A DNA stretch of 42,798 nt from Oscillospiraceae bacterium (GTDB taxonomy: Bacteria > Bacillota > Clostridia > Oscillospirales > Ruminococcaceae), in NCBI GenBank assembly GCA_017848055.1, contig JAGALZ010000029.1:1-42798 (forward strand), in the 5' to 3' direction. Position numbers and translations under genes: made by a program. Of the stretch, positions 33,703-42,179 are shown one piece after another; within the stretch, counting starts at the first letter, position 1; each line of letters begins with the position of its first letter. Below the pieces are notes generated by a model that was not told the DNA's origin, made no database searches, and was given only the letters and a program-made list of their open reading frames with translations.

Positions 33703-34758
33703 TTGAAAATACGAATTATAACGATACACGGTATACCAAATTTCGGGTCAGTTTTCCAAAGCTATGCATTGTGTGAATATTTAAGATCACAGGGGTATGA
33801 TGATGTTAGAATTATTGATTATAATCCGAAGTATTATACATCAAAGTCCTTTAGAGCAACAATTGGTAGAATAATAAACTATGGGGATTATAATAGAAGA
33901 ACACGTAAGTTTCGTGAATTTATCGAAAAGAATTTGCCACTAACAGAAAAATCATTTACTGAATTTGATGAGTTAAAGCAGTGTGACTTTTCAGCAGATG
34001 TTTATATCGCAGGTGGAGATCAGCTTTGGAATGTATATCATCCATGTGGTAATGATGATGCTTATAAATTAACTTGGACAGCAGGTAAAAAGATTTCTTA
34101 TGGTACAAGCTTGGGACAGACAGGTTTTACCGATAAACAGATAAGAGAATTGGTTTCTAAAATATCGGATTTTACGGCTATTTCGGTGAGAGAATCAGCT
34201 TCTGTAAAGATGTTAAGGGATGCGGGAATAGAATCGAGTCATTGTGTTGATCCGGTATATCTTATCGATAGTGAAAAATATCACAGCTTTTTAAAGCCAG
34301 TAAATCAGCCACCTTATTTATTGGTATATTTAATTACGCCTTCTGAGATACTCAATAATACAATTAAGCTGTTGTCCGAAAAATATGGATTGAAGGTGAT
34401 TTTGTGTTCAGGTTTTTCGAAAAAGTGTGTGTGCGATGAGTTCTTAAAAGATCTTGGTCCTGATGAAATTTTGAGCTATATATATAATGCTGAAATTGTT
34501 CTATCATCTTCTTTTCATGCTACATCGTTTTCATTGATATTTCAAAAGCAATTCTTTACGATTTTACCTGATATGCATACAAATGAAAGAATACTTGACC
34601 TTCTTTCACACCGAGGCCTCATGCACAGGATTATAACTGATGAAGAACAGCTATATGATGTGTACGATACACATATCGATTATTCAACATTAAAACCCTA
34701 TGGTGCTATGATAGATGCTTCAAAAGAGTATTTGAAGGGAGCACTGAATAATGTTTGA
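33703..34758 (+). CDS. Polysaccharide pyruvyl transferase family protein
   Basis: 351 residues from a TTG start (GGAGGAG 5 bases upstream). Typical of PF04230: ITIHGIPNFGSVFQSYALCE at the start, ADVYIAGGDQLWNVY, SYGTSLGQTGF, ISVRESASVKMLRDAGIESS, CVDPVYLI, and SSFHATSFSLIFQKQFF near the end. Known members add a pyruvate ketal from phosphoenolpyruvate to sugars, giving the polymer negative charge. The gene lies 11 bases after the iron-sulfur protein gene and overlaps the flippase gene by 8, so the three are made together. Confidence 0.92.
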   Translation: MKIRIITIHGIPNFGSVFQSYALCEYLRSQGYDDVRIIDYNPKYYTSKSFRATIGRIINYGDYNRRTRKFREFIEKNLPLTEKSFTEFDELKQCDFSADVYIAGGDQLWNVYHPCGNDDAYKLTWTAGKKISYGTSLGQTGFTDKQIRELVSKISDFTAISVRESASVKMLRDAGIESSHCVDPVYLIDSEKYHSFLKPVNQPPYLLVYLITPSEILNNTIKLLSEKYGLKVILCSGFSKKCVCDEFLKDLGPDEILSYIYNAEIVLSSSFHATSFSLIFQKQFFTILPDMHTNERILDLLSHRGLMHRIITDEEQLYDVYDTHIDYSTLKPYGAMIDASKEYLKGALNNV

Positions 34759-36100
34759 TAAGATAAGGGATAAGTTAAATCACTTATCAGACAACGATAG
34801 AATTGTATATAAAAATGTAATAGGGGCTTTTTTGGTAAAAGGTGGCGCGTTGCTAATTACCTTATTTACATTACCAGCATATATTGATTTTTTTAATAAT
34901 GATGAAGTTTTAGGCGTATGGTTCACGATATTATCATTGTTAAACTGGATATTGAATTTTGACCTTGGAATCGGAAATGGTTTAAGAAACCATCTTTCTG
35001 AGTCGTTGGCATCTGGCGATAACGTTGCTACTAAAAAGTATATTTCCTCGGCATATGCGTCTATAGGTGCAATTGTCTTGTCAGTTTCCGCTTTGTTTCC
35101 TATAGTGATAAGTTGTGTTGATTTAAATTCCGTATTCAGTATAGATAGAGCAATGGTTTCGCCAAAATCATTATATATCACGTTGGTGATTGTATTCATT
35201 GGTGTGATGATTCAGTTTTGGCTGAAGTTGATTAATTCCGTATTATACGCAATGCAAAAGTCATCAATTAATAATTTCCTTGTTTTATGTACAAATACAA
35301 TTATTCTGGTTGTTGCTTTGGTTTTTCCGTCTGGTAGCAATGAAACTAATGTGATCGTAATGGCTGTTGTTCATGCGGTGGCTGTTGCGTTGCCTTTGCT
35401 AATAGCATCGATAGTGGTGTTCGGAGGAAGACTTAGATTTGCAATTCCTAATATTAAATTTGTGACGAAACAGCATATAAAACAAGTATTATCTTTGGGC
35501 GGGATGTTTTTTATCCTTCAGCTTGCGTATATGGTGATTATGAGTACAAATGAGTTCCTGATTACGAAAACATCCGGTAATGCTTATGTCGTGGAGTATC
35601 AAGCATACTATAAATTATTTTCACTTGGGAGTACAGTTTTTGCGTTAGCACTAACGCCGATTTGGTCAGTAATAACTAAAGCAAAAGCAGAAAAGAATTA
35701 TGCATGGATCGAGGCTACATATAAGCGTTTCATGTTGTTAGCTACTATATTTGCTGCCGGCGAATTTGTAATAATTCCTCTAATGAACCCTCTGATGAAT
35801 ATTTGGCTTGGTGAAGATGCTTTGCCTAGTGTGAGCATTTTCACTGGAGTGTTGTTCGCTATTTTAGGATGCTTAATGATTGTTAATAGCGTTTTATCAA
35901 GTATCACAAATGGCTTGGGTAAATTGAAGATTCAAAGTGTATGTTTTTTGCTTGGAGCAGTTGCTAAGATTCCGTTGTCATATTTTCTAGTTGGAATTAT
36001 GAACTCATGGAATGGAGTAGTTTTGTCCAATATCGTATGTGTCGGCTTGTATTGTATAATTCAGCCATTGGTTATTAAGAAAACAATATACGAGGAATGA
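34751..36100 (+). CDS. Wzx-like flippase (MOP superfamily)
   Basis: 449 residues with about twelve to fourteen membrane helices. The opening IVYKNVIGAFLVKGGALLIT, LPAYIDFFNNDEVLGVWFT and DLGIGNGLRNHLSE are typical of MATE-like polysaccharide exporters. It flips the lipid-linked repeat unit to the outside, where the polymerase acts. Overlaps the pyruvyl transferase gene by 8 bases. It is the last gene of the AT-rich part. Confidence 0.92.
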   Translation: MFDKIRDKLNHLSDNDRIVYKNVIGAFLVKGGALLITLFTLPAYIDFFNNDEVLGVWFTILSLLNWILNFDLGIGNGLRNHLSESLASGDNVATKKYISSAYASIGAIVLSVSALFPIVISCVDLNSVFSIDRAMVSPKSLYITLVIVFIGVMIQFWLKLINSVLYAMQKSSINNFLVLCTNTIILVVALVFPSGSNETNVIVMAVVHAVAVALPLLIASIVVFGGRLRFAIPNIKFVTKQHIKQVLSLGGMFFILQLAYMVIMSTNEFLITKTSGNAYVVEYQAYYKLFSLGSTVFALALTPIWSVITKAKAEKNYAWIEATYKRFMLLATIFAAGEFVIIPLMNPLMNIWLGEDALPSVSIFTGVLFAILGCLMIVNSVLSSITNGLGKLKIQSVCFLLGAVAKIPLSYFLVGIMNSWNGVVLSNIVCVGLYCIIQPLVIKKTIYEE

Positions 36101-36126
36101 ATATTATAATTAAAGGAGAATAAGAA

Positions 36127-37167
36127 ATGTCACTATTTACAAACAAAACACTTTTGATTACAGGTGGTACAGGATCATTTGGAAACGCCGTTCTTAATCG
36201 CTTTCTCGAAACCGATATAGGAGAAATCCGCATCTTCTCCCGTGACGAGAAAAAGCAGGACGACATGCGTCACGAATTTCAGGCCAAAATGCCTGAAGTA
36301 GCAGACAAAATAAGCTTCTACATTGGCGATGTTCGTGACCTCGCATCTGTTAAGAATGCTATGCACGGTGTTGATTACATATTCCACGCAGCTGCACTCA
36401 AACAGGTCCCGTCATGTGAGTTCTTCCCGATTGAGGCTGTGAAGACAAATGTTATTGGAACCGAAAATGTGCTTACAGCAGCTATTGAAGCAGGAGTTAA
36501 GAACGTTGTTTGTCTTTCGACAGATAAGGCTGCTTACCCTGTAAATGCAATGGGCACGTCAAAGGCAATGATGGAAAAAGTAATCGTTGCAAAGTCCCGT
36601 ACAACTACCACAACCAAGATTTGTTGTACTCGTTATGGCAATGTTATGTGCTCCCGTGGTTCGGTTATTCCGCTTTGGATTGACCAGATCAGAAACGGCA
36701 ATCCGATCACTTTGACAGAGCCTACAATGACTCGTTTTATCATGTCACTTGACGAAGCAGTTGACCTTGTTCTTTTTGCGTTTGAACATGGTGAGCCAGG
36801 TGATATACTTGTTCAGAAGGCGCCGGCCTGCACAATCCAGACACAAGCTGAAGCGGTTTGTGAGCTTTTTGGAGGAAACAAGGATGATATCAAAATCATT
36901 GGTATTCGTCACGGCGAAAAGATGTATGAAACACTTCTTACGAACGAAGAGTGTGCTCATGCAATCGATATGGGCAACTTCTATCGTGTTCCTTGTGACA
37001 AGCGTGGACTCAACTATGATAAGTATTTCAACAAGGGTGACACTGAACGCGTAAAACTCAGCGAGTTCAATTCTCATAATACCAAACTTCTCAACCTTGA
37101 AGAAACAAAGTCAAAAATAGCTTCTCTTGCATATATTCAAGAGGAAATGGCAAAGGGTGCAAAGTAA
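36127..37167 (+). CDS. capE: UDP-GlcNAc 4,6-dehydratase / 5-epimerase (CapE type)
   Basis: 346 residues. First enzyme of UDP-N-acetyl-L-fucosamine synthesis. Short-chain dehydrogenase fold with NAD-binding TGGTGSFG (12-19), then HAAALKQVPSCEFFPIEA. The usual catalytic Tyr of the YxxxK motif is a Met (MGTSK, 142-146), with STDK at 131-134. As I recall, this Met substitution is a feature of CapE. AAAGGAG precedes the ATG. Codon use shifts back to that of the flanking chromosome. Confidence 0.93.
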   Translation: MSLFTNKTLLITGGTGSFGNAVLNRFLETDIGEIRIFSRDEKKQDDMRHEFQAKMPEVADKISFYIGDVRDLASVKNAMHGVDYIFHAAALKQVPSCEFFPIEAVKTNVIGTENVLTAAIEAGVKNVVCLSTDKAAYPVNAMGTSKAMMEKVIVAKSRTTTTTKICCTRYGNVMCSRGSVIPLWIDQIRNGNPITLTEPTMTRFIMSLDEAVDLVLFAFEHGEPGDILVQKAPACTIQTQAEAVCELFGGNKDDIKIIGIRHGEKMYETLLTNEECAHAIDMGNFYRVPCDKRGLNYDKYFNKGDTERVKLSEFNSHNTKLLNLEETKSKIASLAYIQEEMAKGAK

Positions 37168-37168
37168 T

Positions 37169-38368
37169 ATGAAAATATTGATCACAGGTGCAAAGGGCTT
37201 TGTCGGAAAAAATCTGACAGAAGCACTAAAGAATATCCGTGACGGTAAGGATAAAACACATCCTTCTCTCAGCATCGAAGAGATTTATTGCTATGATATA
37301 GACTCTACCGCTGAGGAATTGGAAACCGCTTGTGCAAATGCTGATTTCGTGTTCAATCTTGCAGGTGTAAACCGTCCGCAGAATCCTGAAGAATTTATGC
37401 AGGGCAATTTTGAATTTGCATCAACTCTTCTTGAAACACTTAAAAAGCATAATAACAAGTGCCCGGTGATGGTTTCATCATCTATTCAGGCAACCTGCAT
37501 TGGTCGCTATGACAGCGATTACGGCAGAAGCAAGAAGGCAGGCGAGGAGCTTGTTTTTTCCTATGCACAGGAAACGGGTGCGAAGATTCTGGTTTATCGC
37601 TTCCCGAATCTGTTTGGCAAGTGGTGCAGACCAAACTATAACAGCGCTGTTGCTACCTTCTGCAACAATATCGCAAACGACCTTCCTATTACTGTCAATG
37701 ACAGAAACGTGCAGTTGGAGCTTCTGTATATCGATGACCTCGTTGATGAAATGATGGCTTGTCTTGAAGGAAACGAGCATAGATGTTCGTTTGATGGCAT
37801 TGAAACAGTTCTTTGTGATGACGGAAAATACTGTGCTGCACCGATTACCCATAAGGTAACTCTGGGAGAAATAGTTGATTTGCTCTATGCCTTCCATGAA
37901 CAGCCAACAACACTGACAATGCCTGAGATTCCGCATAACAGCTTTGCCAAAAAGCTCTATTCGACATATCTTTCTTATTTGCCAAAGGAGAAGGCTTCTT
38001 TTCCGCTTAAGATGAATGTTGATGCAAGAGGCAGCTTTACAGAGCTTCTTAGAACAGAAAAGTGCGGACAGTTCTCGGTCAATATCTCAAAGCCGGGAAT
38101 CACCAAGGGACAGCATTGGCACAATACAAAGTGGGAGTTCTTCATCGTAGTAAGCGGCAAGGGACTAATCCAGCAGAGAAAAATCGGCTCAGCTGAAGTT
38201 CTGAACTTTGAGGTGAGCGGTGATAAAATCGAAGCTGTACATATGCTCCCCGGATATACTCACAACATTATTAACCTTTCGGATACGGAAGACCTCGTAA
38301 CAGTTATGTGGGCAAACGAGTGCTTTGACCCGAAGAAACCAGATACATTTTTTGAGGTGGTTGAATAA
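37169..38368 (+). CDS. capF: Bifunctional reductase/C3-epimerase (CapF type)
   Basis: 399 residues from the ATG at 37169, directly after the capE stop. The N-terminal half is an NADPH-dependent reductase (TGAKGFVGKNL, 6-16; FNLAGVNRPQNPEEFMQGNF; YGRSKKAGE). The C-terminal half is a cupin with zinc-ligand candidates in GQHWHNTKWEFF and PGYTHNIINLS. In S. aureus CapF epimerises at C3 and reduces the 4-keto product of CapE. The domain order and length match. Confidence 0.94.
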   Translation: MKILITGAKGFVGKNLTEALKNIRDGKDKTHPSLSIEEIYCYDIDSTAEELETACANADFVFNLAGVNRPQNPEEFMQGNFEFASTLLETLKKHNNKCPVMVSSSIQATCIGRYDSDYGRSKKAGEELVFSYAQETGAKILVYRFPNLFGKWCRPNYNSAVATFCNNIANDLPITVNDRNVQLELLYIDDLVDEMMACLEGNEHRCSFDGIETVLCDDGKYCAAPITHKVTLGEIVDLLYAFHEQPTTLTMPEIPHNSFAKKLYSTYLSYLPKEKASFPLKMNVDARGSFTELLRTEKCGQFSVNISKPGITKGQHWHNTKWEFFIVVSGKGLIQQRKIGSAEVLNFEVSGDKIEAVHMLPGYTHNIINLSDTEDLVTVMWANECFDPKKPDTFFEVVE

Positions 38369-38370
38369 TT

Positions 38371-39540
38371 ATGTTTGAAAATATAAAATGGCAGGGAAAC
38401 GGCAAACTTAAGCTTTTGATAATCGTAGGAACAAGACCTGAGATTATAAGACTTGCAGCCGTAATAAATAAGTGCCGTATGTATTTTGACACAATCTTGG
38501 CACATACAGGTCAGAACTACGACTATAATCTTAATGGCGTATTTTTCAAGGATTTGAAGCTTGCTGATCCTGAGGTGTATATGGATGCTGTCGGAGATGA
38601 CCTTGGAGAAACCTGCGGAAATATTATCGCAAAGTCATATAAGTTAATGGCACAGATTAAGCCGGATGCAGTTCTTGTGCTCGGAGATACAAACTCCTGC
38701 CTTTCGGTTATAGGTGCTAAAAGACTCCATATTCCGATTTTCCATATGGAAGCAGGAAACAGATGCAAGGACGAGTGTCTCCCTGAAGAAACAAATAGAC
38801 GTATAGTTGATATTATTTCGGACGTTAACATGGCATATTCAGAACATGCGAGACGCTATCTTGCTGACTGTGGTCTTCCGAAGGAACGAACTTATGTTAC
38901 AGGTTCACCTATGGCGGAGGTTCTGCACAATAATCTTTCAGAGATTGAGGCGAGCGATGTTCATCAGCGTCTGGGGCTTGAGAAGGGAAAGTATATTCTG
39001 CTTTCTGCTCACAGAGAAGAGAATATTGACACCGAAAAGAACTTTTTATCTCTTTTTAATGCTATCAATGCAATGGCAGAAAAATATGATATTCCTATCC
39101 TGTATTCATGTCATCCTAGAAGCCGTAAGCGTCTGGAAGCTACAGGCTTCAAGCTCGACCCACGTGTGCGTATGAATCAGCCACTCGGCTTTCATGATTA
39201 TAATTGCCTGCAGATGAACGCTTTTGCTGTTGTATCAGACAGCGGAACACTTCCTGAAGAATCAAGCTTTTTCACAAGTATAGGAAAGCCATTCCCAGCA
39301 ATTTGCATCAGAACCTCAACAGAACGTCCGGAGGCGCTCGATAAGGCGTGCTTTATCCTTTCGGGTATCGACGAAAATGGACTTCTGCAGTCTGTTGATA
39401 CAGCTGTTGAGCTGAATAAAAACGGCGATTACGGTATACCTGTGCCAGATTATATTGAGGAAAATGTATCTACTAAGGTTGTAAAGATTATTCAGTCTTA
39501 TACTGGAGTAGTTAATAAGATGGTATGGAGAAAGTTCTAA
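38371..39540 (+). CDS. capG: UDP-N-acetylglucosamine 2-epimerase family (CapG type)
   Basis: 389 residues. GTRPEIIRLAAVINKC at the N-terminus, HTGQNYDYNLN, HMEAGNRCKDECLPEETNRR, SAHREENIDTEKNF and SDSGTLPEESSFF are hallmarks of the non-hydrolysing 2-epimerase family. After CapE and CapF it should convert the talose intermediate to UDP-N-acetyl-L-fucosamine. Two bases separate it from capF; it overlaps the next gene by 16. Confidence 0.93.
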   Translation: MFENIKWQGNGKLKLLIIVGTRPEIIRLAAVINKCRMYFDTILAHTGQNYDYNLNGVFFKDLKLADPEVYMDAVGDDLGETCGNIIAKSYKLMAQIKPDAVLVLGDTNSCLSVIGAKRLHIPIFHMEAGNRCKDECLPEETNRRIVDIISDVNMAYSEHARRYLADCGLPKERTYVTGSPMAEVLHNNLSEIEASDVHQRLGLEKGKYILLSAHREENIDTEKNFLSLFNAINAMAEKYDIPILYSCHPRSRKRLEATGFKLDPRVRMNQPLGFHDYNCLQMNAFAVVSDSGTLPEESSFFTSIGKPFPAICIRTSTERPEALDKACFILSGIDENGLLQSVDTAVELNKNGDYGIPVPDYIEENVSTKVVKIIQSYTGVVNKMVWRKF

Positions 39541-40718
39541 AAAATAATCTAAATGGACAAGAGAATACTTATAAATTGATGTTTTCATTGGTCCGTTCTG
39601 AACTACGCCGAGAGGAAAACAATGCTTATTGTTCAGATGAGATTTCGGACGAAGTGTTAAGAAAACTGTACTGTATTTCAAATGCACATGATATAGCACA
39701 TTACATTTCGTCTGCATTATACAGAAATCGTATTGGTACGAACAGTAAAATTTACACCAAATTTGTTGATAAGCAGATGCTTGCGGTTTATCGGTATGAA
39801 ACCATGAAGTGTGCAATAGATGAGATTTGCTCGACATTGGGGAAACATATGATAAGGTATGTTCTTCTTAAGGGTGCTGCGATAAGACCGTATTATCCAG
39901 AAGAATGGCTGAGAAGCAGTTGTGATATTGATATTCTTGTTCATGAAGAAGATTTGAATGTAGCTGTCAAAGCATTAGTACAAGATAACGGATATACAAC
40001 CGATAATAAGGTGAATTATCATGATGTTTCTCTTTTTTCAAAATCTGGTGTTCATTTGGAACTTCACTATAATATTAAAGAGCATATGGATAATATTGAC
40101 CGTTTGCTTTCTGATGTATGGAACTATACTTATAAGGATGCAGATGTAGGCTATAGATACATTCAGGAGAAGGAATTCTTTGCTTTTCATACTATTGCCC
40201 ACATGTCTTATCATTTTGTAAATGGAGGTTGCGGGATTAAACCCTTTATTGACCTATATGTAATACAGAACAAGATGACATATGACGAAAAAAAGCTAAG
40301 AGAATATTGTAGACGGTGTAAGATTGAGAGGTTTTACGACAATGTTATGTACCTGATGCAAGTATGGTTTTGTGATAAGAAACATACTGAGGTATCGCTT
40401 AAAATGGAGAATTATATTCTTAGCGGAGGAGTGTATGGTTCGTCCGAGAACAAAATAGTTGTGTCATATAGTAAGCGAGGTGGCAAGTTAGGCTATTTAT
40501 TCTCTAAGGTGTTTATATCGTATGATTTACTGTCTGTAAAGCATCCAGTACTAAAAAAGCATAAGTGGCTTACACCAATATTTCAAGTAAGGCGTTGGAT
40601 GAGCTCATTGCGTGTTGGTCGTATTAAACACTTGTTGAGAGAGGAAAAAAGTGTTTACAGCAATTCAGAGGATGATATTGTGGAAATGAGAGCTTTTCTT
40701 AAAGAACTGGGCTTATAA
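39525..40718 (+). CDS. Nucleotidyltransferase-like protein (PF14907 type)
   Basis: 397 residues. The core LLKGAAIRPYYPEEWLRSSC followed by DIDILV gives Lys116, Gly117 and the metal-binding pair Asp134 and Asp136, the hallmark of the family called uncharacterised nucleotidyltransferase (NTP_transf_5). Later HLELHYNIKE and FHTIAHMSYHFVNGGCGIKP fit the same family. The role in polysaccharide loci is not known. The gene returns to AT-rich codon use unlike capEFG. It starts inside the end of capG and is the last gene of the locus. Confidence 0.85.
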   Translation: MEKVLKNNLNGQENTYKLMFSLVRSELRREENNAYCSDEISDEVLRKLYCISNAHDIAHYISSALYRNRIGTNSKIYTKFVDKQMLAVYRYETMKCAIDEICSTLGKHMIRYVLLKGAAIRPYYPEEWLRSSCDIDILVHEEDLNVAVKALVQDNGYTTDNKVNYHDVSLFSKSGVHLELHYNIKEHMDNIDRLLSDVWNYTYKDADVGYRYIQEKEFFAFHTIAHMSYHFVNGGCGIKPFIDLYVIQNKMTYDEKKLREYCRRCKIERFYDNVMYLMQVWFCDKKHTEVSLKMENYILSGGVYGSSENKIVVSYSKRGGKLGYLFSKVFISYDLLSVKHPVLKKHKWLTPIFQVRRWMSSLRVGRIKHLLREEKSVYSNSEDDIVEMRAFLKELGL

Positions 40719-40734
40719 TGCTAATGCTAATTCT

Positions 40735-40794
40735 ATTTATAATGTTAAAAGTGGCTACTTATATTTATAAGTGGCCACTTTTAACATTATAAAT
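40735..40794. terminator. 28-bp near-perfect hairpin between convergent genes
   Basis: Bases 40735-40762 and 40767-40794 are complementary with one G-U pair and a 4-base loop. The 3' arm touches the stop codon of the minus-strand gene. On the plus strand a TTAATTTTT tract follows, so it probably terminates the polysaccharide transcript; it may also stop the opposite one. The arms are much longer than a normal terminator needs. Confidence 0.75.
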
Positions 40795-41867
40795 TAATTT
40801 TTGGAAAACTTCGAAAGATATAAACTAATAGGAGAAAATGCTGAACCTAGGCTGTCCTTGATGGGAGAACGAAGCTGCGGAGTGTCGTTTTCAGATAGCG
40901 GGAGCTTCAGATGTATGCCTGTTCCTGAGTCCTTAGAGGAGCTTGCAAAAAAACTGCCGTCGCAGGATTTTGCGAATTCTCTGACAACCGAGAGTCCAAG
41001 ACCACTTCCGTTCTCGAAGAGGCGGGCAGTACCGAAAGGAACCGATGAGCGTTCAAGCTCAGATGACGAGATACCGATTCCGTTGTCGTAAATACTGATT
41101 ATAACATCGTTATCCTGCACTTTTACAGTGACCTTGATAGTCTTCTTTTCAGAAATGTTGTAAGCAATACCATTGGCGATAATATTCAGAATAGCTGCAG
41201 TAAATCTGTCGTAGCTACATCTTATCGTTGCGGGCGAATCAGCCTCACACTCAATGGAAATATTCTGCTCTCTCAGAACGCTTTCACAAAGATAGCAAAG
41301 CTCTTTTGTGTATGCACCTGCATCAAATATGATTTCATTAGCAACACCTTCCGCATAGGTGAAAAGCTCAGTGTAATTGGAAAGTGCCCCCAGAACACGG
41401 CAGCAGGAGTTTTCAAGCCTTTTGAATATAGGATACAGCTCTTCTTCACGTTCGTTGGTCATCTCTTTGAGAATGATGTGTATCGAGTAAATCTGTGTAA
41501 TAGCTTCACGAATCTGCGAGAAGGTATTCTGCATTCCGACAGATGTGCCCGAAAAAACGCTGCTTCTGAGTATGTCCATAGGCTCCAAAAGCGAGATTAC
41601 TATAAGCGAGTCGGATATCATAGGGGTAGCTTTAGCAGTATATCCAACAAACCCGTCATTGAAATAAAGAAGCTGTTCTTTCTCGATCGGGAAAAGAGAT
41701 TTGTTATCCGGATATATGTTGTTTCGGCTGAACATGGCTACAGAAAGCTTCTCAGGGAGACTCTCACAACTCGTCCAAAGGACGTTAAGGGAATTGTCGG
41801 TTATGATTGTCTTTGCATCAGAAGCCTCATAAAGACGTATGAGAACATTTAAAACATCATTATTCAA
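40794..41867 (-). CDS. Histidine-kinase-like ATPase without a phosphoacceptor histidine
   Basis: 357 residues from a TTG start (AGGAGGG 7 bases upstream). No membrane helix; residues 1-100 look like a PAS-type sensor (AKTIITDNSLNVLWTSCESL). A helical part (111-175) occupies the dimerisation position, but aligned by eye its conserved His falls on Ser117 (NTFSQIREAI). The ATP-binding domain is complete: N-box Asn232, DNGIGI (261-266), GSGLGL (287-292). There is no response-regulator gene beside it. A lone -10 (TATAAT, 41915-41910 on the minus strand) lies upstream without a good -35. Confidence 0.82.
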   Translation of the reverse strand: MNNDVLNVLIRLYEASDAKTIITDNSLNVLWTSCESLPEKLSVAMFSRNNIYPDNKSLFPIEKEQLLYFNDGFVGYTAKATPMISDSLIVISLLEPMDILRSSVFSGTSVGMQNTFSQIREAITQIYSIHIILKEMTNEREEELYPIFKRLENSCCRVLGALSNYTELFTYAEGVANEIIFDAGAYTKELCYLCESVLREQNISIECEADSPATIRCSYDRFTAAILNIIANGIAYNISEKKTIKVTVKVQDNDVIISIYDNGIGISSSELERSSVPFGTARLFENGSGLGLSVVREFAKSCDGSFFASSSKDSGTGIHLKLPLSENDTPQLRSPIKDSLGSAFSPISLYLSKFSKN

Positions 41868-42179
41868 ATAAAACCCTCCTTCCTGAAGCTGACAAATTTC
41901 TACATATACATTATATCACGGCAGGAAATAGAAAAGATGAATTTTCTATGAACATTATCGTTTTGGGTGTCTGCAGAGAATACAATGATGTTATTGTGAC
42001 CAATATATCATATAAAATGCAGGAGTAAATTTGTGCAGGAAAATAATTTTGAAAAATCCGTTATTTTTTTATCAAAAGGGCTTGCCAAAATTGAAAAAAT
42101 GAGGTACAATAGTATCATAAAGGCGTGTGGGAATTCACCGCCTGAGATATTTTAAATTTTCTTTCAGGAGGAAAAAAAT
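41868..42179. other. Intergenic region between the kinase-like gene and gapA
   Basis: 312 bases between divergent genes. Apart from the gapA promoter, a 5' UTR hairpin, and a lone minus-strand -10 near 41910, I see no gene, repeat or structured RNA in this AT-rich stretch. Confidence 0.7.
42082..42110 (+). promoter_or_regulatory. Sigma-A promoter of gapA
   Basis: TTGCCA (42082-42087), 17 bases, TACAAT (42105-42110). A hairpin (42121-42143, AGGCG/CGCCT) follows at the likely 5' end of the mRNA and may stabilise it. Confidence 0.82.
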
